Shown here in pieces: positions 32,620 through 43,164 of a stretch of 64,000 nt of DNA. A model generated the notes under the pieces. The model saw only the letters and a list, made by a program, of their open reading frames with translations. It was not told where the DNA came from and did not search any database. A program made the translations under genes and the position numbers. Location: contig NW_026647188.1 of NCBI RefSeq assembly GCF_950295315.1, forward strand, positions 434,001-498,000, in the 5' to 3' direction. How positions within the stretch are numbered: position 1 is the stretch's first letter; each line of letters opens with the position of its first letter. This DNA comes from Erinaceus europaeus (lineage: Eukaryota; Chordata; Mammalia; Eulipotyphla; Erinaceidae).

Positions 32620-33369
32620 CCAGGAGGAACAGGGGCTCCCACAGCACCCATTCCACCAACTGAGAAAGAGACCACAGGCACAGAAGAGGGCACCACAGCA
32701 GGACAGTCCAATCAGGGCTCTAGGACCACTTGACCAGGCTCTCCAGGCAGTGCCAGTGGCTCCACTGTGTCTGGATCATCTGTGGCAGGGCAACACACCA
32801 AGGCTCCATCATCCCAGGGCTCTGGCACCACTGGACCAGCACCTAATGACTCTGGAAAAACAGGGCCACCTGCAGAAAGCTCTGGGACCTCAGGCAAGCC
32901 TCAGTAAGGATGTCAGTCCACAAGCTCATCTGTCCATCGACCTGGCACCTCTCAACCAGCTGCAGTGCAGACTAGAACCACTGGGCTATCTGTCATGGAG
33001 GCAGGAACCACAGGGTAATCCGTGCAAGACTCCAGGACCACCCGGCCTGGCTCAGCAGGCAGTAGCAGTGGATCCACTGGGGCTGGAACAGCAGGAGCAG
33101 GGCGCCAGACCACGGCTCCATCATCCCAGGGCTCTGGCACCACTGGACCATCTTCTGTTGTCTCTCAGACTTCAAGCCAGTCTAAGGAAGGATCTGAATC
33201 CACAGGCTCATCTGTCATAGGATCTGATTCCACTTCAACCTCCTTGGTGTACCCATGGGCACCACTGGATTCTCTTCTACCCTGCTGGGCACTACTGCTT
33301 CCTCGGTGGGCATTGTCACAACCACAAGAGTTTTTCCTCAGGGATCCTCTGCTGACACAGCTCCAGCAG
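32620..33369 (+). pseudogene. mucin-like repeat exon, decayed
   Basis: One frame from 32620 encodes a Ser/Thr/Gly/Pro-rich chain (GTGAPTAPIPPTEKETTGTE, SSQGSGTTGP twice, GSAGSSSGSTGAGTAGAGRQ, SQTSSQSKEGSESTGSS). A 312-bp unit repeats: 32707-32840 aligns with 33019-33152 and GGCTCCATCATCCCAGGGC recurs at 32802 and 33114. A 104-residue PTS repeat is typical of secreted gel-forming mucins, and the composition recalls submaxillary or MUC19-type mucin. The edges look like splice sites (TTTCTTAG before 32620; CAG|GTAAGC after 33369). Stops TGA 32731, TAA 32905 and TAA 33016 interrupt the frame, and near 33240 it shifts by one, continuing as VPMGTTGFSSTLLGTTASSV. I call it a pseudogene exon. The 223-codon ORF in another frame is a shadow. 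Confidence 0.6.
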
Positions 33370-33547
33370 GTAAGCCTACACACAGTATATGCAAACGTCT
33401 TTTTTTCCTTTACATTCTCTCTTAGGTATTTTCAGGCCATTTTGAGCTGTTAATGGCTTCCTGAGTCTTCTTAAAATAATGAAGCTTTCATAGTCTAAGT
33501 CAGGTCATCATATATTCATCATTTATACATCATGTTCTGTTTAGTCT

Positions 33548-33745
33548 TTTTTTTAATTTCATTATTAGAAACAGAAAGAAATTGAGATGGGAGAGGGCCA
33601 TAGAGGAGAGAGGCAGACACCTGCAGTTCTACTTCACCACTCGTGAAGCTTCCCTACTGTAGATATGGACTAAAGGTTTGAACCTGGGTCTTGGAGCACT
33701 GTAATATGTGTGCTCAACCAGGTGCACCACGACCTGGCTCATCAG
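33548..33745 (-). repeat. SINE type B
   Basis: GGCAGACACCTGCAGTTCTA, GGTTTGAACCTGGGTCTTGG and GCTCAACCAGGTGCACCACG. Confidence 0.85.
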
Positions 33746-34453
33746 GTTCTGGTCTTTTAATTTATCAATATATTATTTAGAATTGTGCTAGTTGTTCTTA
33801 TTTAACCCAACATTACAATGAAATTATTTTAAATGCTTGCAGATAATTCATCTACATAACAAGTTTATTTTTACCCTAACCCTTGTGATACATTCTCTTT
33901 AGTTTCCCCCCTCTTTCAAATGGAATTCTCGAGAAATAATATTTTTAGGTTTAATGAGGACTGAAGCTTAGGCTGTCTAATCTCCAGTCCTGTTCTCAGC
34001 CCCTAACCTCCTCACTCCAGTGGCTATAGGAACAATCTGTGTATAGCACATACATCCAACCACACTCTGCCTCTGGAACTTGCAGTGCAAAAGCAATGAT
34101 TATTAAATGTGACTCAGTTATTCTTCCATAAGTAGAATGTACTATCCACTCTGTTTTATGCTTAATAATAATAAGATGTAGCACAGACCTCACTTAGTAG
34201 CTTGGTTCACTGTGTTATCAATACTGCAGGCTTTATTTCCCCTTTTCATTTGTGATTAATGGTGGTTACAATCTATTAAGATTACAATATGTAGGTCCAT
34301 GACATACTCCTTATCACTGGTTTTTTTTTTCACCTATTTCAAACAATTAATCACTTCTGGCCTTTCCACTGCTACTCAGTGATGGTGGAGTATAGCCAAG
34401 TTTGTTACCTACATGAGTATAGATTTGTCACACATAAACTCAACCAAGAATTA
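33746..34453. other. AT-rich unique sequence
   Basis: No exon or repeat body recognised. Confidence 0.45.
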
Positions 34454-34468
34454 GAAATTTCAAGCTTT

Positions 34469-34745
34469 TTTAAAAAAATATTTATATTTTTATTCCCTTT
34501 TATTGCCCTTGTTGTTTTATTGTTGTATTTTTTATTGATGTAATTATTGTTGGATAGGACAGAGAGAAATGGGGAGAGGAGGGCAAGACAGAGAGGGGGG
34601 GAGAGAGACACCTGCAGACCTGCTTCACTGCTTGTGAAGTGACTCCCGTGCAGATGGGGAACCGGGACTGGAACTGGGATCCTTACGCTGGACCTTGTAC
34701 TTGGCATCACGTGTCCTTAACCCACTGTGCTACTGCCCAACTCCT
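34469..34745 (-). repeat. SINE type A with target-site duplication
   Basis: The 15-bp duplication GAAATTTCAAGCTTT occurs at 34454-34468 and again at 34746-34760. Between them lies a complete reversed type A element with TTTTATTGCCCTTGTTGTTT, GACACCTGCAGACCTGC and CCCACTGTGCTACTGCCC. Confidence 0.93.
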
Positions 34746-34807
34746 GAAATTTCAAGCTTTATTCAGGAAAATTGAGAACAGACATTTTAGAGTACATGTG
34801 TGGAGAG

Positions 34808-34845
34808 AAAGAGAGAGAGAGAGAAAGAAAGAGAGAGATCGAGAA
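34808..34845. repeat. (GA)n-rich purine tract
   Basis: GAGAGAGAGAGAAAGAAAGA units. Confidence 0.9.
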
Positions 34846-35014
34846 ATGAGTGTGGGAGTAAGTTACTGATATGTTGAGGGCCCCATGTTAGCAGAGCTAG
34901 AAAGGGCCTGTAACAGAGCCTTATCAACTCCCAAGCCCCGCCTCCACCCTCTTTCTAAGCCATGCCCATACCTGTTGTCACTCCCATTTCCTGTGCATTC
35001 TTTACTTTTTTAAC

Positions 35015-35297
35015 AATTTTATTTATTCATTTATTTTCCCTTTTGTTGTCCTTGTTTTTTATTGTTGTAGTTACTATTGTTGTTGATATCATCGTTGTTA
35101 GATAGGACAGAGAGAAATGGAGAGAGGAGGGGAAGACAGAGGGGGAGGGAAAGATAGACTCCTGCAAACCTGCTTCACCACCTGGGAAGGGACTCCCCAG
35201 CAGGTGGGGAGCTGGGGGCTGGAACAGGGATCCTGACACTAATCCTTGAGCTTTGTACCACCTGTGCTTAACCTGCTGCACTACCGCCAGACTCCCC
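35015..35297 (-). repeat. SINE type A
   Basis: TTCCCTTTTGTTGTCCTTG, ACTCCTGCAAACCTGCTTC, CCCAGCAGGTGGGGAGCTGG and CTGCACTACCGCCAGACTCC. Confidence 0.92.
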
Positions 35298-35777
35298 CAT
35301 TCTTTCCTTTCTTCCCCACTGGCTTGGGAAACATGTTCTGGCAGTGGTGCTCCAAGGAGTGTCTATACTCCCCAGGTTCTCCCTATCCATTCTCTGACCT
35401 GAGCAGCTCTAAGGGGCAGCACACCTGAAGACACAAGGTCTGTTAATGCCCCTCCCAGAAAGTGAGAGTATCAAGGATGTAACACGGGAAGCCTCTCCTT
35501 AAAACAGGGCTGTGGTCCAGGAGTGGGCGTGGTGGGTGGAGCATCTCACCTGTGGACCTGAGGTCCTAGTTTATTCCTGCCATCTCGGGTGCTACAGGGA
35601 TACTGTGCCCTCTGTATCTGTCCCTTGAGGTCCCCTTCATTAATACATATGTCACTGTAACCACAGGACTGTCATTTATACTTAAGACTCAGTTACCATT
35701 GCTATTAGAGCTGCTTCTGACCTCTGTATACTCCAGGAATCTGAGCTGTGGATGCTAGGATAGAGAGTCAGTATTCA

Positions 35778-35948
35778 GGGGCTGGGTGATGGTGCCTGTG
35801 GTAGAGTGCATATGTTGCTATGAACAAGGACCCCACCTGCAGGGGAAGCTTCACGAGTGGTGAGCAGGTCTGCAGGTGACTCTTGGTCTGTCTCACTCTC
35901 TATCTCCCCATCTCTCTCAATTTCTCCTTATCTATCTGCTAGCAGAGG
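35778..35948 (+). repeat. SINE type B
   Basis: GGGGCTGGGTGATGGTGCCT head, then a shortened centre running straight into CCACCTGCAGGGGAAGCTTC and the CT-rich block. Confidence 0.8.
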
Positions 35949-35988
35949 AAATATATATATATATTATATTTGTATAATATATATATAA

Positions 35989-36035
<47 letters not shown>
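35949..36035. repeat. (TA)n microsatellite
   Basis: About 85 bases of nearly pure TA alternation, replacing the expected SINE tail. A type A SINE tail (CAACAAGGGCAACAAAAGG) follows at about 36042. Confidence 0.95.
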
Positions 36036-36039
<4 letters not shown>

Positions 36040-36112
36040 ACAACAAGGGCAACAAAAGGAAATAAATAATTTTTTTAATTTCGAAAAAAAAGGTGTAAAA
36101 AAAGAAAAAGTG

Positions 36113-36235
36113 GACAGGGGTAGATGGCATAAAGGTTATACCAAGAGACTCATGCTTGAGGCTCACAGGTCCCAGGTTCAATCCCCCACACCACCATCAG
36201 CCAGAGCTGAGCAGGGTTATCTATAGTCCTATGTT
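36113..36235 (+). repeat. SINE type C
   Basis: GGCATAAAGGTTATACCAAG, CAGGTTCAATCCCCCACACC and CAGAGCTGAGCAGGGTTATC. Confidence 0.82.
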
Positions 36236-36369
36236 TTCTAGTCAGACAAAAGAAGTGGGTTTCATGACTTGAGTGAAAATACAGCTTAACTACTGCTTCA
36301 TGAAATCAGATGCTATCGACAAAAATCTTGAAAAAAAATCTCAGTGATATATATATATATATATTTTTT

Positions 36370-36712
36370 TCCTCCTCCAGGGTTATTGCTGGGCTCGGAG
36401 CCTGCACCATGAATCCACCGCTCCTGGAGGCCATTTTTTTTTCCGCCTTTTGTTGCCCTTGTTGTAGCTTCGTTGTGGTTATTATTATTGCCCTTGTTGA
36501 TGCAATTCGTTGTTGGATAGGACAGAGAGAAATGGAGAGAGGAGGGGAAGACAGAGAAGGGGAGAGAAAGATAGACACCTGCAGACCTGCTTCACCGCCT
36601 GTGAAGCGACTCCCCTGCAGGTGGGGAGCCGGGGGCTCGAACCGGGATCCTTACGCCGGTCCCTGCGCATTGCGCCACATGCGCTTAACCCACTGCGCCA
36701 CCGCCCGACCCC
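36370..36712 (-). repeat. SINE type A, young full-length copy
   Basis: The tail has CCTTTTGTTGCCCTTGTTG, then CACCGCCTGTGAAGCGACTC, GAGCCGGGGGCTCGAACCG and GCGCCACCGCCCGACCC. CpGs are largely intact. A CAGTGATAT duplication (36342-36350 and 36713-36721) flanks it, with TA expansion beside the left copy. Confidence 0.93.
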
Positions 36713-36804
36713 CAGTGATATTTTTAAAACTAGGTAACTTATCCCCCCCCTTTTTAAGCCCTGAACTGTAGCAAGACACATTTGTATGGTCAGAATTTAG
36801 TTAG

Positions 36805-36945
36805 AAAAGACAGACACCTGCAGCCCTGCTTTACCATTCACAAAGCTTTTCCCTGCAGGTGGAGACCAGGGCCTTGAACCCAGGTCCTTGCGCACAGTAG
36901 TGTGTGTGCTTAACCAGGTGGACCACTGCCTGGCCCCCTAAAGAG
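36805..36945 (-). repeat. SINE type B, 3'-shortened
   Basis: AGACACCTGCAGCCCTGCTT, CTTGAACCCAGGTCCTTGCG and CAGGTGGACCACTGCCTGGC. Confidence 0.82.
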
Positions 36946-37166
36946 GACAGTTTCAACATAAGTGTTTAAAATTCACTGCTTGCCCAGAATTTGAAAACTG
37001 AGAAAGCCCTTGGAACTGATCCTTAAGAAGTCTTGGGTGACCTGTAGGTTTACAGAGGCAGAATTTGGATTGTAAAACAGTAAAAAGTGGTAGCTAGAAG
37101 ATCTAGTGACCACTCCCAGAAGCAACCAAGAATTACCCTTTACTTAAAATTATAGAATAAGACATG

Positions 37167-37378
37167 GGGGCCAGGCAGTGGTGCGCCTGGTTAAACACAC
37201 ATTACAGTGCACAATGATCTGGCTCCAAACCCCTGGTCCCCACCTGCAGGGGGGAAGCTTCACAAGTGGTGAAGCAGGGCTGCAGGTGTCTCTCTGTCTC
37301 TGTCTCTCTCTATCTCCCTCCCTCTCCCTTCACATTTTTTCTCTGTCCAATAGTAAATAAATAAATAAAGTGGAAAAA
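37167..37378 (+). repeat. SINE type B, full length
   Basis: GGGGGCCAGGCAGTGGTGCG head, CTGGCTCCAAACCCCTGGTC, CACCTGCAGGGGGGAAGCTT and AATAAATAAATAAAG tail. It is the best type B reference in the window. Confidence 0.92.
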
Positions 37379-37402
37379 AAGGAAGTATAAAAATAAGACA
37401 TG

Positions 37403-37597
37403 AGGGGCCAGGTGTTGGTGCACCTGGTTAAGCACACACATTATAATTTACATGGATCTGGTCCCCACCTGCATGGGGAAAGCTTTGCCAGTGCTGCAGG
37501 TGCCTCTCTATCTCTCTCTCCCTTTTTATCTCTCCCTACCCTCAATTTCTCTGTCTCTATTCAATAATAAAAATATTTTTAAAACTGATTTTTAAAA
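37403..37597 (+). repeat. SINE type B
   Basis: AGGGGCCAGGTGTTGGTGCA head, CCCACCTGCATGGGGAAAGC body and AATAATAAAAATATTTT tail. It has lost part of the B-box region. Confidence 0.85.
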
Positions 37598-37617
37598 AGA
37601 TAAAGGAAAATAATAAA

Positions 37618-37783
37618 GGGGCCTGGGCAGTAGTACACCTGGTTAAGTGCACATAGTACTAAGTATAAGAACCCAGTGAAGGATCTGAGATTGAACCCCT
37701 GGCTCCCCACTTGCAGGGGGAAGCTTCACAAGCAGTGAGGCAGGTCTGCTGGTCTCTTCCTCTCCTCTCAGTCTCTCTGTTCT
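37618..37783 (+). repeat. SINE type B/A, 5' part of a split copy
   Basis: GGGGCCTGGGCAGTAGTACA head, then ACTTGCAGGGGGAAGCTTCA and the CT-rich block, interrupted at 37784 by a LINE-type insertion. The rest resumes at 38037. Confidence 0.85.
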
Positions 37784-38022
37784 TTTTTTTATTTTTTATT
37801 TATTTAAGAAAGGAGACATTAACAAAACCATAGAATAAGAGGGGTACAATTCCCATAACCTAATCTCCACATCCCATCCCCTCCCCTGATAGCCTTCCCA
37901 CTCTCTATCTCTCTGGGAGTATGGATCCAGGGTCCTTGTGGGTTGCAGAGGGTGGAAGGTCTGGTTTCTGTAATTGCTTCCCCGCTGAACATGGGCCTTG
38001 ACATGGGTTGATCCATACTCCC
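37784..38022 (-). mobile_element. family X L1-like insertion with target-site duplication
   Basis: A 239-bp insert sits inside a SINE. The left edge is poly(T)/TATTTATTTAA (reversed poly(A) tail), then GGAGACATTAACAAAACCAT, GAGGGGTACAATTCCC and ATCCATACTCC. The 14-bp sequence AGTCTCTCTGTTCT occurs on both sides (37770-37783, 38023-38036). A 3'-anchored, A-tailed, 5'-truncated insert with a duplication is the hallmark of LINE target-primed integration. Confidence 0.9.
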
Positions 38023-38036
38023 AGTCTCTCTGTTCT

Positions 38037-38118
38037 ATCAAATAAAAATGGCCACTAGGAGCAGTGGATTTGTAGTGCAGGCAGAGAGCCCTAGCAATAA
38101 CCCTGGAGGTAAAAATAA
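38037..38118 (+). repeat. SINE 3' part of the split copy
   Basis: ATCAAATAAAAATGGCCACT, AGCAGTGGATTTGTAGTGCA and CCTAGCAATAACCCTGGAGG complete the element begun at 37618. Confidence 0.85.
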
Positions 38119-38119
38119 A

Positions 38120-38650
38120 AAGAAAATTAATTAAAATAAGACATGTGCTCATGCATGCTGACTAGGATGGTTTCTTCCTGGTAGATGGGTGTCATTTATG
38201 CACCTGTGGGAGCACATACTCAGGGACTCTGAAAGCCAAGGCCATTGGCCACTATCGCTGCCTGATCATTATCCACAAATAACCTGTTGCATGTTGCCAG
38301 ATGTAACCTCCATTTTATTAACTTCATATTAACAGTGTGCCGTGGTCCACTGGGAGAAGAAAAAGTGGTGAGTATCCCATTTCTCTTTGCTTGAGTCCAC
38401 ACTTGCTGTCACCCCTCACTTGAATAACATGTGTCCACCTGACATGACCCATAGCCTGGAGACACATGGACGGCCAACTGCCACCAGTGCACCTGTATGG
38501 CTGCCAGGTCTGTGGACTGCAGACCCCGGGAGTGCCCCGCCCCACCCACATGTGGAGCCGGAGAGAAGGTGGTCACCTTCTCATCTAGTGATACATACCT
38601 GCTGTGACATTGGACACTATGGTGAGTCATACCAGCATGTTTAAAAAAAT
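38120..38650. other. unique sequence with cysteine-rich frame, no gene assigned
   Basis: ORFs on both strands (38387-38644 plus; 38324-38551 minus) overlap, and none shows a domain. GC rises near 38520-38560. Confidence 0.3.
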
Positions 38651-38654
38651 ATTA

Positions 38655-38790
38655 ATAAAAACTTCAGAGGGTCATATAGCATAATGGTTCAGCAAAAAGA
38701 CTTATTCCTGAGGCTCCTAGGTCCCAGGTTCAAAACCCCACACCAACATAAGCCAGAACTGAACAGTTCTCTGGTAAAACAGAAAAAGGA
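38655..38790 (+). repeat. SINE type C
   Basis: CATATAGCATAATGGTTCAG, CAGGTTCAAAACCCCACACC and GAACTGAACAGTTCTCTGG. Confidence 0.82.
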
Positions 38791-38792
38791 GG

Positions 38793-38988
38793 GGGCTGGT
38801 GGTGACACACTTGGTTGAGCGCACATGTTACAAGGTGCAAGGATGTGGTTCAAGTCCCCATCCCCCACCTGCAGGGGAAAGCTTTTTGTCTCTGTCTCTT
38901 TCCCTCTCTACCTCTCCTTACCCTCTCGACTTCTAGCTGCCTCTATCCAATAAATAAAAGTAATAAAAAATTAGAAACATTAAACCAG
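38793..38988 (+). repeat. SINE type B
   Basis: GGGGGCTGGTGGTGACACAC head, CATCCCCCACCTGCAGGGG body and CCAATAAATAAAAGTAATAA tail. Confidence 0.85.
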
Positions 38989-39559
38989 CATGTTTGAACT
39001 GAAGGGCCTAGTTTACTTTTGCATACCTAGGAGATATTTATTGAGCTACTTGTACGCGGTGCTTATGTGACGTTTACCATCCTAAGAGATGCTAATAGAT
39101 GCTCTGTTTACTGGGCTCAAGACCCTGTTCCCACCTGCACAAGTGGTGGAGCTGTGCTGCTGGTGTCTCTTTCTCTCTCCCTCTCTTCTTCTGTGGCTCA
39201 CCTCAAAGGGCACCAGTAGGGTTGGTCACTAAGTACCGGGCATGGAGGTTCTGAGCCAGTGTCCCAAAAAGACATGCTTTATGACATTCAGATCTGTGAG
39301 CTGGAAATCTGTGGTTGTGACTAGAGGAAATAGGTGGCCCAATTCTCAGAGATCAGAGAAGAAAACCCAGAGAGACCAGAACCTCATGTTATGTAAATAA
39401 CAGCACAACATCTTCAGGATTGGATTCTGACAACTGATTTGTCATCTTGGAAATTTGTTTCATGTTTTTTTTTTTTGCAGTTAAAATCAGATTCCTTTAT
39501 TGTATCAAAGTATAATCTGAGTTTTACAAAGTATTTTCCATATATATATATTTTTTTTC

Positions 39560-39692
39560 TTTCATCCCATTTTTTTTTACCAGAGCACTGCTCAGTTCTG
39601 GATGATACTGCTGCAGGAGATTTAACCTGGTACTTTAGTGTCTCAGAAATGAGAGTCTCTTTACATAACCATTAAGCCATCTACCCCACCTG
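39560..39692 (-). repeat. SINE type C
   Basis: TTTACCAGAGCACTGCTCAG, GGAGATTTAACCTGGTACTT and ACATAACCATTAAGCCATCT. Confidence 0.82.
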
Positions 39693-39904
39693 TATTTTAC
39701 ATTTCTTAGAGGAGAAATACAACTTAACATGTTGTATAAAGGTAATATAATCTTCTAATTAATTAATTAATATTGAAAGCATATAGTTGTGAGGGAAAAC
39801 ATTTAATTTTTTAAGGACCACTATCAAGCAATCCTAAAAAACAGATGATTCTCAAGTTAATACCACTATAGTTTAACTCTTGCTACTATCAAAACATCTA
39901 AAAG

Positions 39905-40075
39905 GTATGTGGTGGAGCTGGGAAGACAGTTAAGTGGTTTTGCTAAAAGACTTTCACTCCTGAGGCTCCAAAGTTCCAGGTTCAGTTCCCAGCAGCAATA
40001 TCAGCCAGAACTAAACAGTATTCTAGTAATCAACAAACAAATTAAATGAAAAATAATAGCATATAAAGAAAAAAA
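39905..40075 (+). repeat. SINE type C
   Basis: GAAGACAGTTAAGTGGTTTT, CAGGTTCAGTTCCCAGCAGC and CAGAACTAAACAGTATTCT. Confidence 0.75.
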
Positions 40076-40083
40076 AAGAGTGG

Positions 40084-40445
40084 GTGTCGGGCGGTAGCGC
40101 AGTGGGTTAAGCACACATGGCCCAAAGTGCAAGGACTGGCAGAAGGATTCCTGTTCCAGCCTCCGGCTCCCCACCTTAGGAGAGTCGCTTCACAGGCGGT
40201 GAAGCAGGTCTGCAGGTGTCTCTCTTTCTGTCCCCCTCTCTGTCTTCCCTCCTCTCTCCATTTCTCTCTGTCCTATCCAACAATGACGAGATCATCAACA
40301 ACAACAATAATAACTACAACAACAGTAAAACAAGGACAAAAAATGGGAAAATCAATAATAAAAAATAAAAATGGAAAATGGAAAAAATAGCCACCAGGAG
40401 CAGTGGATATGTAGTGCCAGCACCCAGCCTGGAGGCAAAAAAAAT
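40084..40445 (+). repeat. SINE type A
   Basis: GTCGGGCGGTAGCGCAGTGG head, CACAGGCGGTGAAGCAGGTC, CT-rich block, then AGGAGCAGTGGATATGTAGT and CAGCCTGGAGGCAAAAA. Confidence 0.93.
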
Positions 40446-40479
40446 TTTTTTTAACTGTGAAAAAAAAACATTAAGAATG

Positions 40480-40770
40480 GGGAGTCGGGCAGTAGCACAG
40501 TGAGTGAAGCGGAAGCGGAGCAAAACCCAAGGACCAGCTTAAGGATCCTGGTTTGTGCCCCCAGCTCCCCACCTGCAGGGGAGTCGCTCCACAGGCAATG
40601 AAGCAGATCTGTAGGTGTCTATCTTTCTCTCCCCCTCTCTGTCTTCCCCTCCTCTCTCCCTTTCTCTCTGTCCTATCCAACAACTATGACATCTGTAACA
40701 ACAACAATAATAATAACAACAAAAAACAAGGGCAGCAAAAGAGAATACATAAATAAATATTTTTAAAAAT
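40480..40770 (+). repeat. SINE type A
   Basis: GGGGAGTCGGGCAGTAGCAC head, CCCACCTGCAGGGGAGTCGC body and AAGGGCAGCAAAAGAG tail. It lies tandem with the previous copy, only 35 bases apart. Confidence 0.93.
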
Positions 40771-40904
40771 TAAAAATATAACCCCTTGGATTTTAAATTG
40801 ACAACTTATCTATCACACTGAAATTGTCATCTACCCTTCCTAATTTTTAGTTTCCAAAGGTGATCTGACTGGAGAATAGATGAGTTTGGTTTTTTATAAA
40901 ATCT

Positions 40905-41178
40905 TTTTAATATATATATTTATTTTCCATTTGTTGCCCTTTTTTTGTAGTTATTTGTTGTTATTGATGTCATTGTTGTTGGATAGGACAGAGAGAAATG
41001 GAGAGAGGAGGGAAAGACAGTGAGGAGAGAAAGAGAGACACCTGCAGAACCTGCTTCACTGCCTGTGAAGCATCCCCACTACAGGTGGGGAACCACGGGC
41101 TCCAACTTGGATCCTTATGCCACTCTTGTGCTTTGCGCTGCCTGTGTTTAACCCACTGTGTAACAGCTAGACTCTCTG
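40905..41178 (-). repeat. SINE type A
   Basis: CATTTGTTGCCCTTTTTTTG, CTTCACTGCCTGTGAAGCAT and CCCACTGTGTAACAGCTAGA. Confidence 0.9.
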
Positions 41179-41493
41179 CTTTATTTTTTTTAACATAAAC
41201 CTATGGTGATGTTTAGAAACTATGGAAACAGTAGGAGGTGGCTTGCAACACTGCATAGAACTTGCTGGCAGGAAACTTGATCCTAGATGCCATGTATGCC
41301 AGAGTGATGACCTGCTTCTTACTCTCACTAATAAATATAGAAGTGCATCTACTAAAAAAGAAAATGTTTTACCTCAAGTCATTTATATGAAAAAAAAAAG
41401 TTCAGATAAATAAATGTCAGTTTATTAGTCATCTTATGGTTTGAGACCCAGAAATAAATACAACTTATATTTTCAAACAAAAATGAATAATAG

Positions 41494-41722
41494 GGGTCAG
41501 GTGCTGGTTCACCCAGTGAAGTGCATAGTACTGTGTGCAAGGACCCGGGTTTGAGCCCCTGCTCTGTGGCCCTGCTCCCCACTTGCAGGGGGGAAGCTTC
41601 ACAAGCAGTGAAGCAGGTCTGCAGGTACCTTTCTGTCTCTCTCCCTCTCTGTCTCTCCCTCCTCGCTCTATTTCTCTCTGTCCTATTAAATAAAAAGTAG
41701 AAAAGAAAAAGCAAACAAACAA
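41494..41722 (+). repeat. SINE type B
   Basis: AGGGGTCAGGTGCTGGTTCA head, ACTTGCAGGGGGGAAGCTTC body and CCTATTAAATAAAAAG tail. Confidence 0.85.
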
Positions 41723-41867
41723 AAAATTAGGAAGCACTCTGGGGAGCTTGAAAGGGCACACAAGGAAGAAGATAATTTGTGGATCTTGCCTTTTGTTCTC
41801 ATCTGATGAGCCAGTTATTCTGTGCCATGTTACCCTTATTATTTGTTATCCTTAAATTTAGACCGTG

Positions 41868-42070
41868 GTGGCCAGGTGGTGGAGTGCCTGGTTGAGTGCT
41901 CACATTATAGTGCATAGGGACCCGGTTCAAGCTCCCAGTCCCCACCTTCAGGGGGAAAGCTTTGTGAGTGGTGAAGCAGTCTGCAGGTGTCTCTGTCTCT
42001 CTGCCTCTCTATCTCCCCCTCCCTTCTCAGTTTCTGTGTCTCTATCCAATAATAACAACAACAACAATTC
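41868..42070 (+). repeat. SINE type B
   Basis: GGTGGCCAGGTGGTGGAGTG head, CACCTTCAGGGGGAAAGCTT body and CCAATAATAACAACAACAAC tail. Confidence 0.87.
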
Positions 42071-42469
42071 AGAGTGTGGTGGTGACTGGCTGCCTGCTTA
42101 CCATAAAATAACTTTCCTTGAAACCCTGGTATAGTAGAGTAACATTGTGATAAAAATAAAGATAATAATAGAAAATTAATTTACATGATAGAAGTCTACA
42201 TCAAATTGGCATTTGAAATAAGAAAGCTCTTTTTTGAGGTCCCCTGTTACGGAGCACATGAGTGGAAACAAACTGCTTCTGGAAAGCTTTGTTTTCAGTA
42301 GCTTAACTTTTTCCTCTCCTTAATTTCCTTTTCTTTTTAAACTATCTCTGTGCATTGTTGTCTGTTTAACCAAGTATACCACTGCCTGACTCCCCCCTTT
42401 TTTCTCTTGGCTTTTCTTTCTTTGCTTATTTTTCCTTTCTTTTCTTTTTTTGCTTTTGGGCTTATCACC

Positions 42470-42735
42470 AGGTTTCAGGGCCAGCACTATGATTCCACTG
42501 GTCCTGGCAGCCATATATTTATTGATTCATTTATTTATTTATTTTGGCTAAGACAGAGAGAAACTGAGAGGGGAGGGGGTATATAGAGAGGGATAGAGAC
42601 CTGTTTCTCTGCTTGTGAAGTGTCCCTCTGCAGGTGAGGAGCCAGGGCCTCCAACCAAGATCCTTGCATGGGTCTTTGTGCTTTTATACTATGTGCACTA
42701 CACCCAGTGCACCCCCACCTACCCCACCCTCCCAT
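42470..42735 (-). repeat. SINE type B
   Basis: GATTCCACTGGTCCTGGCAG, TCTCTGCTTGTGAAGTGTCC, CTCCAACCAAGATCCTTGC and CACCCCCACCTACCCCACC. Confidence 0.8.
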
Positions 42736-42889
42736 TTGCATTCCTTTAGAGGTGAGAGGAAATACAAAATAAGAGGCAAAATCTTCACCCAGCACTTTGT
42801 ATAGGCCAGAAGAAGCTCTGCAAATGTCCCCCCTCAACTTAGAGGGAGAGGGGAGTTTCTCTGCATGTGATGCCTCTTTTTTTTTAAAT

Positions 42890-43105
42890 TATCTATGTCT
42901 GGATTGACTGATTGATTAGATAGAAACAGAGAAATTGATAAGGGAGGAGCATATCGAAAGGAAAAGAGATGGAGACACCTATAGCTACATTTCACCACTT
43001 GTGAAGTTTTCCCTCTGCTGGTGGGGGTCCAGGGGCTTGAACCCAGGTCCTTGTGCACTATGATGTATGCACTTAACCAGGTGCACCACCACCTGCCCCC
43101 CTGTT
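42890..43105 (-). repeat. SINE type B
   Basis: GAGACACCTATAGCTACATT, GGCTTGAACCCAGGTCCTTG and CAGGTGCACCACCACCTGCC. Confidence 0.88.
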
Positions 43106-43164
43106 TTTTTGCTTTTAAAGAAGCTCCCACTGATTTTTTTTGTATACAACTCTCTATATATACT

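Noticed and set aside
32549..33220. 223-codon plus-strand ORF
   Set aside because: It is a different frame of the mucin-like repeats. The Ser/Thr/Gly frame explains the repeats, and this frame gives a Leu/Gln/Pro-rich shadow.
38387..38644. Cysteine-rich secreted-protein exon
   Set aside because: Overlapping ORFs on both strands, no clean splice sites at both ends and no recognised spacing of cysteines.
40084..40770. Tandem repeats as a CRISPR-like or satellite array
   Set aside because: They are two independent type A SINEs in tandem, with no short regular spacers.
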